From the NCBI RefSeq assembly GCF_030295935.1, contig NZ_AP027362.1, positions 3,038,001 to 3,102,000 of the forward strand: a stretch of DNA of 64,000 bases, read 5' to 3'. Every line of letters begins with the position of its first letter. Position 1 is the first letter of the stretch. The translations under genes and the position numbers were made by a program. The DNA is from Thalassotalea piscium. GTDB taxonomy: Bacteria > Pseudomonadota > Gammaproteobacteria > Enterobacterales > Alteromonadaceae. Positions 26,261 through 34,994 of this stretch are shown here, piece by piece. The notes under the pieces were generated by a model, which worked only from the letters and a program-made list of their open reading frames with translations, was not told the origin of the DNA and made no database searches.

Positions 26261-26493
26261 AACCTGAGTTCGGGATAAGCTAAGTACAGCAAAGCTAAGA
26301 TTTTCGCGCGTATCTGCGTATAATTTGCTACTAATAGCCAGCTATTAGATACACAAATCAGCCTTAATTCACACAAAACTTTTAGCATTGGTTGAGTTAC
26401 AATGCACCTAGTACTTATAAAAAGTCACCTAAAACACTGTAAAACATTGTTTTAAATGTTTTTTATGCACATCCATTATCCCGAACTCAGGTT
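26261..26493. mobile_element. 233-bp MITE-like element
   Basis: Perfect 18-bp terminal inverted repeats: AACCTGAGTTCGGGATAA (26261-26278) and its reverse complement (26476-26493). The flanking bases ATTT occur on both sides, a likely 4-bp target duplication. The interior has no gene. A non-autonomous transposon is the best reading; the parent transposase family is not identified. It overlaps the 3' end of the adjacent solute-binding protein gene. Confidence 0.8.
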
Positions 26494-27291
26494 ATTTAAC
26501 AAAGCTTCATATTGTTTATTTATTTCATTGAGCACATTATTTTCTTTAATCGTTTTAAGACCTTGATTAAACAAGGTAATGAGGTTTTTTCCTTGAGGGT
26601 GACTTTTAGCAACGATAAAAAAAAGCGGCTCGTGTTGAACAGAGATGGGCAACACCTTTAGGTGAGTGTATCGGTTTTCATGCAATACCTGATTATATTG
26701 ATTGACTAACACTATGTCAGCCCAACCATTATTAGCTTTATTTAAGCAGTCTCTAGTAGTAGGCGCATGGGTAATATTTTGTGGTGAAAGTATAGTAAAA
26801 AAGTCGCTTGCAGAGCTGTAACCATAAGGCAAACAAAAGCTATACTTTTGTAACTCTTCTACCGTAGTTGCAGTAACTTTTTCATTGGCAATAATTTCTA
26901 TTGGCACATAGTTTATTGGCTCTGAATAATAAAAGTCATTATTTCTATCTTTTGTCTCCACAAAGGGAAAAGCACCATAGTGAATGTTAGCTTTAGTACT
27001 ATTTAAAGCGCGAGACCAAGGAAGCTCGTCAATACTAATAACAATATTTAATTGCTTAAAAACGGCTTTAATCACTGACGCAGACCAACCTCCATTGGGT
27101 AATTTTTTATCAATAAATGGTGAGTAGCGGCTCCCTGTGGCGAGAGAAACAGAGGAAATTAAAACGGCTTTTTCGGTTATCTGGACTTGCTTAGCATGTG
27201 ATAAGTTTGCCAGTAACATTACTATTAATGCTAAAACTATTGATAAGCTACGAACAGTAAATGTTGTAAAAGCCTTCGAAAATTCACTCAT
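26476..27291 (-). CDS. Family 3 solute-binding protein, C-terminus altered by MITE
   Basis: 271 residues with an N-terminal signal/membrane segment (about 14-33). The body matches the periplasmic SBP_bac_3 family: SRYSPFIDKKLPNGGWSAS, VIKAVFKQLNI, ELPWSRAL, DFYYSEPINYVPIEI and the C-terminal LNEINKQYEALL. No transporter genes are adjacent, so it may be a stand-alone sensor-like binding protein. The last residues NLSSG and the stop codon come from the terminal repeat of the MITE, so the native C-terminus has been replaced. Confidence 0.8.
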   Translation of the reverse strand: MSEFSKAFTTFTVRSLSIVLALIVMLLANLSHAKQVQITEKAVLISSVSLATGSRYSPFIDKKLPNGGWSASVIKAVFKQLNIVISIDELPWSRALNSTKANIHYGAFPFVETKDRNNDFYYSEPINYVPIEIIANEKVTATTVEELQKYSFCLPYGYSSASDFFTILSPQNITHAPTTRDCLNKANNGWADIVLVNQYNQVLHENRYTHLKVLPISVQHEPLFFIVAKSHPQGKNLITLFNQGLKTIKENNVLNEINKQYEALLNNLSSG

Positions 27292-27484
27292 ACTTACTTG
27301 CTCCGTATACTAGTAATTAGACCTACCACCCTATAAAGGTAACTCATTTAAAAAAATTTTTATCTAAAATATCACCTTTTACAGATTTATTTAATGATCA
27401 CAACTATGATTAACGTTACCATAGCGCCCTTTTTTCGCCCTAACCGCAATTGGGCCAAATAACTAGTTTTGGAGTTTATTTTTT

Positions 27485-30370
27485 ATGTCGTTTTACCCTG
27501 GTCAACGTTGGATTAGTGATGGAGAGTCAGATCAAGGATTAGGTACTGTAACCACAGTTGAAGGTCGCTTTGTTACAATCATGTTTACCGCTACTGGCGA
27601 TATTAGAAAATATGCGATCGAAAATGCACCCTTAACACGCGTGATCTTTAATGAAGGTGATAAAATTCCTAGCCATGATGGTTGGAGCTTAACCGTAGAA
27701 AAAATTGAAGAAGACGCGCTAGTGACTTACCACGGCATTCGTTCAGACAATGGTGAGCAAACAAGTTTAAAAGAAGTGATGATAGATCACTTTATCAAAT
27801 TTAATAAACCCCACGACAGACTGCTTAACGGACAAGTCGATCGTCTAGATTGGTATCGATTACGTAAAGACAGCTTACAGCATCAATTTAACCAACAGCA
27901 ATCCGACCTTAGCGGCCTTATAGGTGGGCGTGTAAGCTTAATTCCACATCAGTTACACATTGCTGAAGAAGTAGGCACTCGATTTGCGCCAAGGGTTTTA
28001 CTTGCTGACGAAGTAGGTTTAGGCAAAACAATAGAGGCTGGTTTAATTATTCATCAGCAATTAGTAACAGGCCGCGCACAACGAATTTTAATTATTGTAC
28101 CCGAATCATTAATGCACCAGTGGCTAGTAGAAATGCTTCGTCGCTTTAACTTAAAGTTTAGTATTTTTGATGAAAGTAGATGTCAAGAAAGTGACCAAGA
28201 GAACCCCTTTAGTTCAGAGCAATTAGTGTTAGTAAATTTGGCTTTTATTACCGACAACCCTCAATGGTATGAGGCGTTAATAGCTGAAGAATGGGATTTA
28301 ACGGTAGTAGATGAAGCCCACCACTTAAATTGGCAAGTCGACAATGTCAGTACTGAGTATTTATGTATTGAACAACTCGCGCAAACAATTCCTGGGGTAT
28401 TACTGTTAACAGCAACTCCCGACCAATTAGGTCATGAAAGTCACTTTGCTCGTCTGCGCTTGCTCGATCCTGATCGTTTTTTTGATTATCAAAAATTCCT
28501 TGAAGAAGAGCAAAACTATACTGAGGTTGCCAATGCTGCAAATGCTCTTGTCAGTAAAGAGGCGCTTACCAACATACAAGAAAACACGCTAAAAACACTG
28601 TTAAGCGAAAGCAACATTAGTGACTTGCTTGTTCAGCTTACCTCAGCCGAACAACAAGATGATGCACGACAACAATTGCTGAGCCAACTGTTAGATCGCC
28701 ATGGTACTGGTCGTATATTATTTAGAAATAGTCGTAATACCATTAAAGGTTTTCCCAAAAGACAACTTAACGCACACCCTTTAGTTTTACCTGCTGAATA
28801 TCAAGAAAAAATTGAAGATTTTCTATTAAGTGGAGAAGCAATAGCCACGAATAACAAAGCTAAATATATTTATACGCCTGAAATTTTATATGCTCTTGAT
28901 AGCCATGAAAACTGGTATGAAATTGACCCTCGTGTAAATTATTTAATCGAGCTATTAAAGTCGTTAAATAGAGAAAAAGTCCTGGTTATTTGTGCACATG
29001 CACAAACCGCAATTGATTTAGAAGCTGCTTTAAGAACCAAAGAAGGGATGCGTGCAGCGGTATTTCACGAAGGTTTATCTATTTTTGAACGTGACCGTGC
29101 AGCTGCATACTTTGCTCAAGATGAAGACAGCGCTCAGGTATTGCTATGCTCTGAAATTGGTAGTGAAGGGCGTAACTTTCAATTTGCGCACCACTTAGTA
29201 TTATTTGATCTACCAAGCAACCCTGATCTGTTAGAGCAACGTATTGGCCGATTAGACCGAATAGGTCAGACCGACACAATAAAAATACATGTACCTTATT
29301 TTGAAGATTCCGCACAACAAACATTATTTGATTGGTATCAGCAAAGCTTAGATGCTTTTGAAAACACCTGTATTACTGGCCGAGCGGTTTACGAAGCTTA
29401 TAATGAACAGTTATTTGAACTCGCACTTGCTGCTGATCCTCAATCAGCTGAAAAATTACAATTAATTGACAGTTGTAAAGCGTTACACCTGTCGATAAAA
29501 AAAGAGCTTGAAAGCGGTCGAGATAAACTACTTGAGCTAAACTCTTCTGGACAAGGCAGAGCCACACAACTGGTTAAGCGTATAAATGCTCAAGATAGTG
29601 GCATTCAATTACCTCAATATATGTTCCAAGTATTCGATGTATTTGGTATTGCACAAGATGACAAATCTGACAATGCTATTGCATTACAACCTACTGAACA
29701 TATGATTTGCGCTAACTTTCCATACTTACCGGAAGACGGCACTACGGTTACATTTAATAGAGATACGGCATTAGCGTGTGAAGATTATCATTTACTAACT
29801 TGGGATCATCCCATGGTAAAGGGTGCCATGGATCTTGTCTTGTCAGATGAAACGGGTAATTCAACGATAGGTTTACTGAAAAACCCAGCACTACCAGCGG
29901 GTACCTTTTTCTTAGAGTGCTTATTTACCGTTGAAGCAATGGCGCCAAGCAAGCTACAACTTGGCCGTTATTTACCCATTACGCCGCTAAGAGTATTAGT
30001 TGATAAATCGGGTAACAATTTAGCTGATAAAGTAAGTGAAAACGTACTTGACCAACAATTGTCACCTGTGAAAAAACAAATAGCCCTTCAACTGGTTAAA
30101 GCATTGAAAGATCAAATAACACCATTAGTTGGTAAAGCTGAAACTCATGCCCAGCAACTCGTAGAAGCAATTCAAACGAAAGCCTTAACAACCATGACAG
30201 AGAAGCTTGAGCAAGAACATCAACGCTTAACCGCATTAAAAGCGATAAACCCAAGTGTTCGCCAAGAAGAACTCGACTTTATCAATTTACAGCAAAAAGA
30301 ACTTAGCCATTACATTATGCACGCACAGCTAAAATTTGAAGCTGTACGCCTAATTGTGGTGAGTAACTAA
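27485..30370 (+). CDS. rapA: RNA polymerase-associated SWI/SNF ATPase RapA
   Basis: 961 residues, full length for RapA/HepA. It recycles RNA polymerase by remodelling post-termination complexes. N-terminal Tudor-like domains (1-110), then the helicase lobes: LADEVGLGKTIEAG (Walker A), VVDEAHHL, LLTATPDQ, and lobe two with SEIGSEGRNFQFA and QRIGRLDRIGQTD. C-terminal RapA-specific domain follows. GGAG lies upstream of ATG 27485. Followed 29 bases on by an RluA-type gene, a common order in this group. Confidence 0.97.
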   Translation: MSFYPGQRWISDGESDQGLGTVTTVEGRFVTIMFTATGDIRKYAIENAPLTRVIFNEGDKIPSHDGWSLTVEKIEEDALVTYHGIRSDNGEQTSLKEVMIDHFIKFNKPHDRLLNGQVDRLDWYRLRKDSLQHQFNQQQSDLSGLIGGRVSLIPHQLHIAEEVGTRFAPRVLLADEVGLGKTIEAGLIIHQQLVTGRAQRILIIVPESLMHQWLVEMLRRFNLKFSIFDESRCQESDQENPFSSEQLVLVNLAFITDNPQWYEALIAEEWDLTVVDEAHHLNWQVDNVSTEYLCIEQLAQTIPGVLLLTATPDQLGHESHFARLRLLDPDRFFDYQKFLEEEQNYTEVANAANALVSKEALTNIQENTLKTLLSESNISDLLVQLTSAEQQDDARQQLLSQLLDRHGTGRILFRNSRNTIKGFPKRQLNAHPLVLPAEYQEKIEDFLLSGEAIATNNKAKYIYTPEILYALDSHENWYEIDPRVNYLIELLKSLNREKVLVICAHAQTAIDLEAALRTKEGMRAAVFHEGLSIFERDRAAAYFAQDEDSAQVLLCSEIGSEGRNFQFAHHLVLFDLPSNPDLLEQRIGRLDRIGQTDTIKIHVPYFEDSAQQTLFDWYQQSLDAFENTCITGRAVYEAYNEQLFELALAADPQSAEKLQLIDSCKALHLSIKKELESGRDKLLELNSSGQGRATQLVKRINAQDSGIQLPQYMFQVFDVFGIAQDDKSDNAIALQPTEHMICANFPYLPEDGTTVTFNRDTALACEDYHLLTWDHPMVKGAMDLVLSDETGNSTIGLLKNPALPAGTFFLECLFTVEAMAPSKLQLGRYLPITPLRVLVDKSGNNLADKVSENVLDQQLSPVKKQIALQLVKALKDQITPLVGKAETHAQQLVEAIQTKALTTMTEKLEQEHQRLTALKAINPSVRQEELDFINLQQKELSHYIMHAQLKFEAVRLIVVSN

Positions 30371-30399
30371 ATGCTATTTTCACCCAATAGAGCACTCTA

Positions 30400-31068
30400 A
30401 TGGCAGCAAACCCTGATTTTATTTATCAGCCACCAATGTCGCCATATCTTGATATTATTTATCAAGATGATGACATCGTTGTACTGAATAAAGGCAGCGG
30501 TTTGCTAACCGTGCCTGGCCGGTTAGCAGAGCATCAAGACTGCTTACAAAACAGAGTACAGTCTGTATTGCCTACAGCTACCATTGTTCACCGATTAGAC
30601 ATGGCAACTTCAGGCATTATAATTATGGCGCTGAACAAACCTGCTCATGTTGAAATTAGTCGTCAATTTGAAAAACGTTTAACAGAAAAAAGCTATATTG
30701 CTAGAGTTTATGGCAATATTTCCCAGCAAACTGGCACAGTAGACAAAGCACTAATTTGTGATTGGCCAAATAGGCCAATGCAGAAAGTTGATGAAATTAA
30801 TGGCAAGAAAGCGCTAACGCACTACGCCGTTATTGACTATCAAGAAAACAGTACACTAGTTCGCTTAACGCCTATTACTGGGCGCTCACATCAATTAAGA
30901 GTACATATGTTATCAATTGGCCATCCTATTTTAGGTGACAGACTGTACGCTCATGAACAAGCTCTAGCAATGAGTACACGTTTACAGCTTCATGCAAATG
31001 TTTTAACGTTGGCGCATCCGAAAACGCAAGAAAAATTAACCTTTAAGGTTAACTGCCCTTTTATTTAA
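30400..31068 (+). CDS. rluA: RluA-family pseudouridine synthase
   Basis: 222 residues. Converts uridine to pseudouridine in 23S rRNA (position 746) and some tRNAs in E. coli. Motifs: DDIVVLNKGSGLLTVPGR, catalytic Asp in VHRLDMATSGI (about residue 67), and TGRSHQLRVHM near 167. Short, lacking an S4 domain, which separates RluA from RluC/RluD. Follows rapA closely and likely shares its transcript. Confidence 0.9.
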   Translation: MAANPDFIYQPPMSPYLDIIYQDDDIVVLNKGSGLLTVPGRLAEHQDCLQNRVQSVLPTATIVHRLDMATSGIIIMALNKPAHVEISRQFEKRLTEKSYIARVYGNISQQTGTVDKALICDWPNRPMQKVDEINGKKALTHYAVIDYQENSTLVRLTPITGRSHQLRVHMLSIGHPILGDRLYAHEQALAMSTRLQLHANVLTLAHPKTQEKLTFKVNCPFI

Positions 31069-31161
31069 CCTTGGTATAAACTCAATGTATCGCTTAAAGC
31101 CAGTGTTAAGTTATATTGTACTTTGCCGATAATACAGTAGTGTTTTTAAATAAGGCCTAAC

Positions 31162-32145
31162 ATGTTTCAACGTTGCGTGACCCCTATCAAATTATTTCTG
31201 CTATTTTTTCTTTTTGTTGTGCCAAGCGTTACTGTTTCAGCTCAACAAGAGAATGAAGTTGCTCTAGAGCAAAAAACTACAACAGAACAACAATCAGCCA
31301 AGGCTAATGCCGATGAAAAAAAACCTGGCAATGCAGCTAACGATCAAACCGAAAACGCTAATGAGCAATTAACAAACGAAAAGCGAAAAATTGTCGCCCC
31401 CATTAATTTTCTAAAACAACAACAAGAAGACCTTAAACATTATCTTGAGCCCGACATAGTAAAACCAATACTCGTAGGTATGAAAGAGCATGTCACCTTA
31501 CTTGAAATAAATAAAACAAGCCTGGCTAAAGGGGTTCTGATTTTATTACCAGACTGGCAAAAAAATGCGACGGGCTCTAAGGCGATTAACTTTTTACGTC
31601 AACAATTACCCAAGCAAGGTTGGACCACAATTACTATTCAACCACCTGCAAAACCAAGCAACTACCCTTCGCACGCAATTGAACGTGAAAAGCGTATTGA
31701 AAACAATAAAAAAGCATTAATTGATTACCAAGATGACTTAGCATTATTGCTTAAGCAAATACACCAACAGGCCAAAGAATACCCTGGTGTTATTATCGTT
31801 ATATCAGAAGGTAGTAACGGCGCGTTATTAACTAATATTTATCAACAGGAAGTTACAGAGCTCCCCACCGCACTTATTTTACTCAGTAGCTTTTTGCCAA
31901 CAATAGAAGACAACAAAACCGTAGCTTTCAATATAACTCAATTACCTATCCCAGTGCTCGACCTAACGCTTTTTCGCGATAACATTAATGTTAAAAGCGC
32001 GGCACAGTTAAGGGCAGATGCGGTAAAACAAGAAATGAAGGCTTATTATCGGCAAAAACAGCTACATAACATTACCCCAAGTAGCTATCCTAAGGCATTA
32101 TTAATTAAAGAAATAAATGGTTGGCTAGCATCTTTAGGTTGGTAA
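31162..32145 (+). CDS. DUF3530 family secreted protein
   Basis: 327 residues with a signal peptide (about 1-28), a low-complexity Gln/Glu/Asn-rich stretch (30-70), and a domain of alpha/beta-hydrolase type: AKGVLILLPDWQKN, FLRQQLPKQGWTTITIQPP, IVISEGSNGALLTNIY and a C-terminal GWLASLGW. This matches DUF3530, of unknown function. SEGSNG may correspond to the nucleophile elbow (GxSxG-like) but is imperfect. Located in the periplasm. Confidence 0.8.
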   Translation: MFQRCVTPIKLFLLFFLFVVPSVTVSAQQENEVALEQKTTTEQQSAKANADEKKPGNAANDQTENANEQLTNEKRKIVAPINFLKQQQEDLKHYLEPDIVKPILVGMKEHVTLLEINKTSLAKGVLILLPDWQKNATGSKAINFLRQQLPKQGWTTITIQPPAKPSNYPSHAIEREKRIENNKKALIDYQDDLALLLKQIHQQAKEYPGVIIVISEGSNGALLTNIYQQEVTELPTALILLSSFLPTIEDNKTVAFNITQLPIPVLDLTLFRDNINVKSAAQLRADAVKQEMKAYYRQKQLHNITPSSYPKALLIKEINGWLASLGW

Positions 32146-32170
32146 AGTGGCACTTACGGTATTGGCTACA

Positions 32171-32330
32171 ATAACCTTATACCCGCTTCACTAATTAAGT
32201 ACTCTGATTTATAGGTAGGCAAAACAGTCAGATATAAAAAAGTTACTTTCAACTTTACGCCTTATTTTATTTAAATAAAGTGACGAACAAGGCGCTTAAT
32301 TGAAATTATACCAATTGAAATTAGCTTTTT
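32171..32330. repeat. Dispersed repeat with TATACC termini
   Basis: Begins TTATACCCGCTTCACTAATT (32171 on) and ends in tandem AATTGAAATTATACCAATTG before djlA. Its left arm matches the element at 50536-50747 (shared ACTAATTAAGT and AAAACAGTCA). A member of the family that recurs through this window. Confidence 0.6.
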
Positions 32331-33115
32331 TTAGTAATCAATTCATACGCTGACTGAATATCTTGCGCTTTTTGATTTGCCATTTCCATCATTTCTGGCG
32401 GTAAGCCTTTTGCAACAAGCTTGTCGGGGTGATGTTGTGCCATTTGTTTACGGTAGGCTTTCTTGATAACTTGCGGGCTATCATCAGCATTAACGCCAAG
32501 TAATTTATAGGCATTTTCAAGCTGCTGTTTACTGCCGCCTTGACTAACATTACCTCTATTTTGATTAAATTTAGCGCCAGCGATGATCATTTCAAGTAAT
32601 TGATCTAATTGGCTAACTGAAAAACCTAACTGTTTTGCTATATGATGTAAAACGGCTCGTTCTTCATCACCGAGTTGACCATCTGCAAAAGCCACTTGGA
32701 TCTGAATTTCAAGAAACATTAACATTAAATCTTGTCGGTTATAGCAATTTCTTTTTAACGTTTTTAATTGTTGGTCAATTGGAAAACCAGCCATTTTACC
32801 TTCACTAAAGGCATCTTGAGCTTGCTGCCTTAAAGTGGCATCTAAGCCTAATTTATCCATGTATGCATTGGCAAAAGCAATTTCATGCTCAGATACTCTA
32901 CCATCTGCTTTTGCAATATAACCCATGATGGCGAAGGTGCTATAAAAAAATACTTGTTGACGCTGACCTTCATTTTTTTGATTAAGTGCATCAAAATCGA
33001 ATGATAATCCTTTATCAAATTTATGACCAAGCCACGCGCCTAGCAATGCACCAAATATATTTTTACTGAGCATTAAGCCGAATAAAAAACCAAATATTTT
33101 ACCCCAGATTCGCAT
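32321..33115 (-). CDS. djlA: Membrane-anchored J-domain co-chaperone DjlA
   Basis: 264 residues. N-terminal glycine-containing membrane helix (about 6-30), a TerB-like helical domain (55-170, with YIAKADGRVSEHEI and VAFADGQLGDEERAV), and a C-terminal J domain (about 198-264) with the HPD motif in AQHHPDKL. Stimulates DnaK at the inner membrane and affects envelope stress signalling. The gene ends two bases from murU's reading unit and shares its strand. Confidence 0.95.
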   Translation of the reverse strand: MRIWGKIFGFLFGLMLSKNIFGALLGAWLGHKFDKGLSFDFDALNQKNEGQRQQVFFYSTFAIMGYIAKADGRVSEHEIAFANAYMDKLGLDATLRQQAQDAFSEGKMAGFPIDQQLKTLKRNCYNRQDLMLMFLEIQIQVAFADGQLGDEERAVLHHIAKQLGFSVSQLDQLLEMIIAGAKFNQNRGNVSQGGSKQQLENAYKLLGVNADDSPQVIKKAYRKQMAQHHPDKLVAKGLPPEMMEMANQKAQDIQSAYELITKKS

Positions 33116-33116
33116 T

Positions 33117-33845
33117 TTACTTGTTTGCTCCTAAATATGTATTTACTTGTTCTAAGCGCTCTTTTGTACCTACATCGATCCAAAAACTGTTTAATATGCA
33201 GCCTTTAATTACCCCTTTTTCTGCACACTCTTTTAATTTAGGCCCTAATTTCAACACCATTTTGTTTGTACTATCCGCATTACTTTGCTTAAGTTGATAA
33301 AAAAGAGCCGCTTTATATAACGCGATACCACTGAATGTATAGCTTGTTTTTTCGTTTGTAAAAACAGGTGAGATGGTTTTTTCTGCTAACACAAAATCCC
33401 CATCTGGGTTATGTGCTGGATTAGGCACCAACCATAAATGAGCAAGTTCATCGCCCGTTAATGTGGGCAAAGGGTTAAGGTCATAATCAAAATATATATC
33501 ACCGTTAATGACTAAGAATGTTTCTTGATCTTTATTTATCGCATCGGGTTCTATAAGTAAGGGGAGTGCTTTTATAATACCACCAGCAGTTTCAAGCGCA
33601 TGGGGTTTTTCCCAACTATAACTAATGTTTACTCCCCAGCGACTACCATCACCAAGTTCATTAACTATAGTTTCGCCTAACCATGCCAAGTTAATGACAA
33701 TATCTTTAATTCCTGCCGCAGCAAGCTTTATAATATGGTATTCAATTAACGCGATACCGTTGACTTTTATTAATGGCTTGGGCGTATGATCGGTTAAAGG
33801 ACGAAGTCTTTCCCCTCGACCCGCTGCCATAATCATTGCTTTCAT
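33117..33845 (-). CDS. murU: N-acetylmuramate-1-phosphate uridylyltransferase
   Basis: 242 residues, nucleotidyltransferase fold: MKAMIMAAGRGERLRPLTDHTPKPL (1-25, described in parts) is the signature, followed by LVINGDIYFDYDL for metal binding. With AmgK it converts recycled MurNAc to UDP-MurNAc, bypassing fosfomycin-sensitive de novo synthesis. Its start codon shares a base with the amgK stop, and the pair precedes lptD divergently, as in Pseudomonas. Confidence 0.92.
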   Translation of the reverse strand: MKAMIMAAGRGERLRPLTDHTPKPLIKVNGIALIEYHIIKLAAAGIKDIVINLAWLGETIVNELGDGSRWGVNISYSWEKPHALETAGGIIKALPLLIEPDAINKDQETFLVINGDIYFDYDLNPLPTLTGDELAHLWLVPNPAHNPDGDFVLAEKTISPVFTNEKTSYTFSGIALYKAALFYQLKQSNADSTNKMVLKLGPKLKECAEKGVIKGCILNSFWIDVGTKERLEQVNTYLGANK

Positions 33846-34855
33846 TAATTAATGCCTTTAGGGGAAATCCCCGCGAGTTTTGGCAATACTTTTTGACTCA
33901 CTAAGTCAGCTAGAAATTTTAAAGAATCATACTCTTTGCTAACCTCTACAATATACGAAAGTGTTAATGGTATGTCTTTTAGATAACCTGGTTTATTATC
34001 TCGATGATATAATCTTGCGAAGATGCCACTCGCTTTTAAATGACGCTGTATTCCCATTAAATCAAACCAAGTACGCCATTGTTCAGCTGAAATTCCCGTT
34101 AAATTATACTTTGTAGCTTGTAAATTAATATAATAATTAAATAGCTCATGAACTTTTTCGTTTGGCCATTTTAAGTAACAATCGCGCAACAAAGATACAA
34201 TATCATAGGTAATTGGCCCATGAACAGCATCTTGAAAATCAATTACAGCAAGTTTTTTATCTGCCGTTTGCATAATATTACGACTATGAAAATCTCTATG
34301 CACTGTCACTTTAGGTTGAGTTAAAGCGCTTGCTGTTAACACATCGAAGCATTGCTTCAGTTTTTGCGCTTCTACTTCAGATAGCTCAATTGATAAATGG
34401 GTACTGAGTAACCACTCAACAAAAATTGATAACTCCGTTTGTATGAAGCTTTCATCAAAAACAGGAAAATTATCGCACTGTAGTGACGATATTCTAGGTA
34501 GAAGATCAATTGCTTGCTGATAATAAACGTGCATATTATCTAGATTAACAATATCACCCAATAACGTATCACCAAGATCTGATAAACAAAAAAAGCCCTT
34601 ACCTTCATTTTGAACAACAATTTCAGGCACTTGAATATCGGCTTGCATTAATAAATGCTGAACCTTAGTAAACGCTACGTTGTTGCACCATTTTTGGGGG
34701 GAATCTACCGCTATATAAGACTGCTCTTTATGATTAAAACGAAAATACCGCCTAAAGCCAGCATCTCCGTTCATTGTTAATAAGTGTATTTTGTCAGCTG
34801 AAAACACATCACTGAGCCAAGCAATTAACTGAGATTGACGAACATCATTGATCAA
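33845..34855 (-). CDS. amgK: Anomeric MurNAc/GlcNAc kinase
   Basis: 336-residue aminoglycoside-phosphotransferase-fold kinase. Brenner-type catalytic motif VHRDFHSRNIM (about 187-197) and metal site AVIDFQDAVHGP (208-219). Phosphorylates recycled N-acetylmuramic acid at C1 for MurU. Divergent from lptD with 139 bases between. Confidence 0.92.
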   Translation of the reverse strand: MINDVRQSQLIAWLSDVFSADKIHLLTMNGDAGFRRYFRFNHKEQSYIAVDSPQKWCNNVAFTKVQHLLMQADIQVPEIVVQNEGKGFFCLSDLGDTLLGDIVNLDNMHVYYQQAIDLLPRISSLQCDNFPVFDESFIQTELSIFVEWLLSTHLSIELSEVEAQKLKQCFDVLTASALTQPKVTVHRDFHSRNIMQTADKKLAVIDFQDAVHGPITYDIVSLLRDCYLKWPNEKVHELFNYYINLQATKYNLTGISAEQWRTWFDLMGIQRHLKASGIFARLYHRDNKPGYLKDIPLTLSYIVEVSKEYDSLKFLADLVSQKVLPKLAGISPKGIN

Positions 34856-34994
34856 ACCAGTACTCCATAATTATTTTTCACAATATACCCAATTAATTGA
34901 ACAAAGAAAATTGCTATATTATTTCAGAATTTAACGGTAAAATATGCAATCTTTCTATGTACTTTTTTCCAAAACCTTATTTATCGGATATTAA

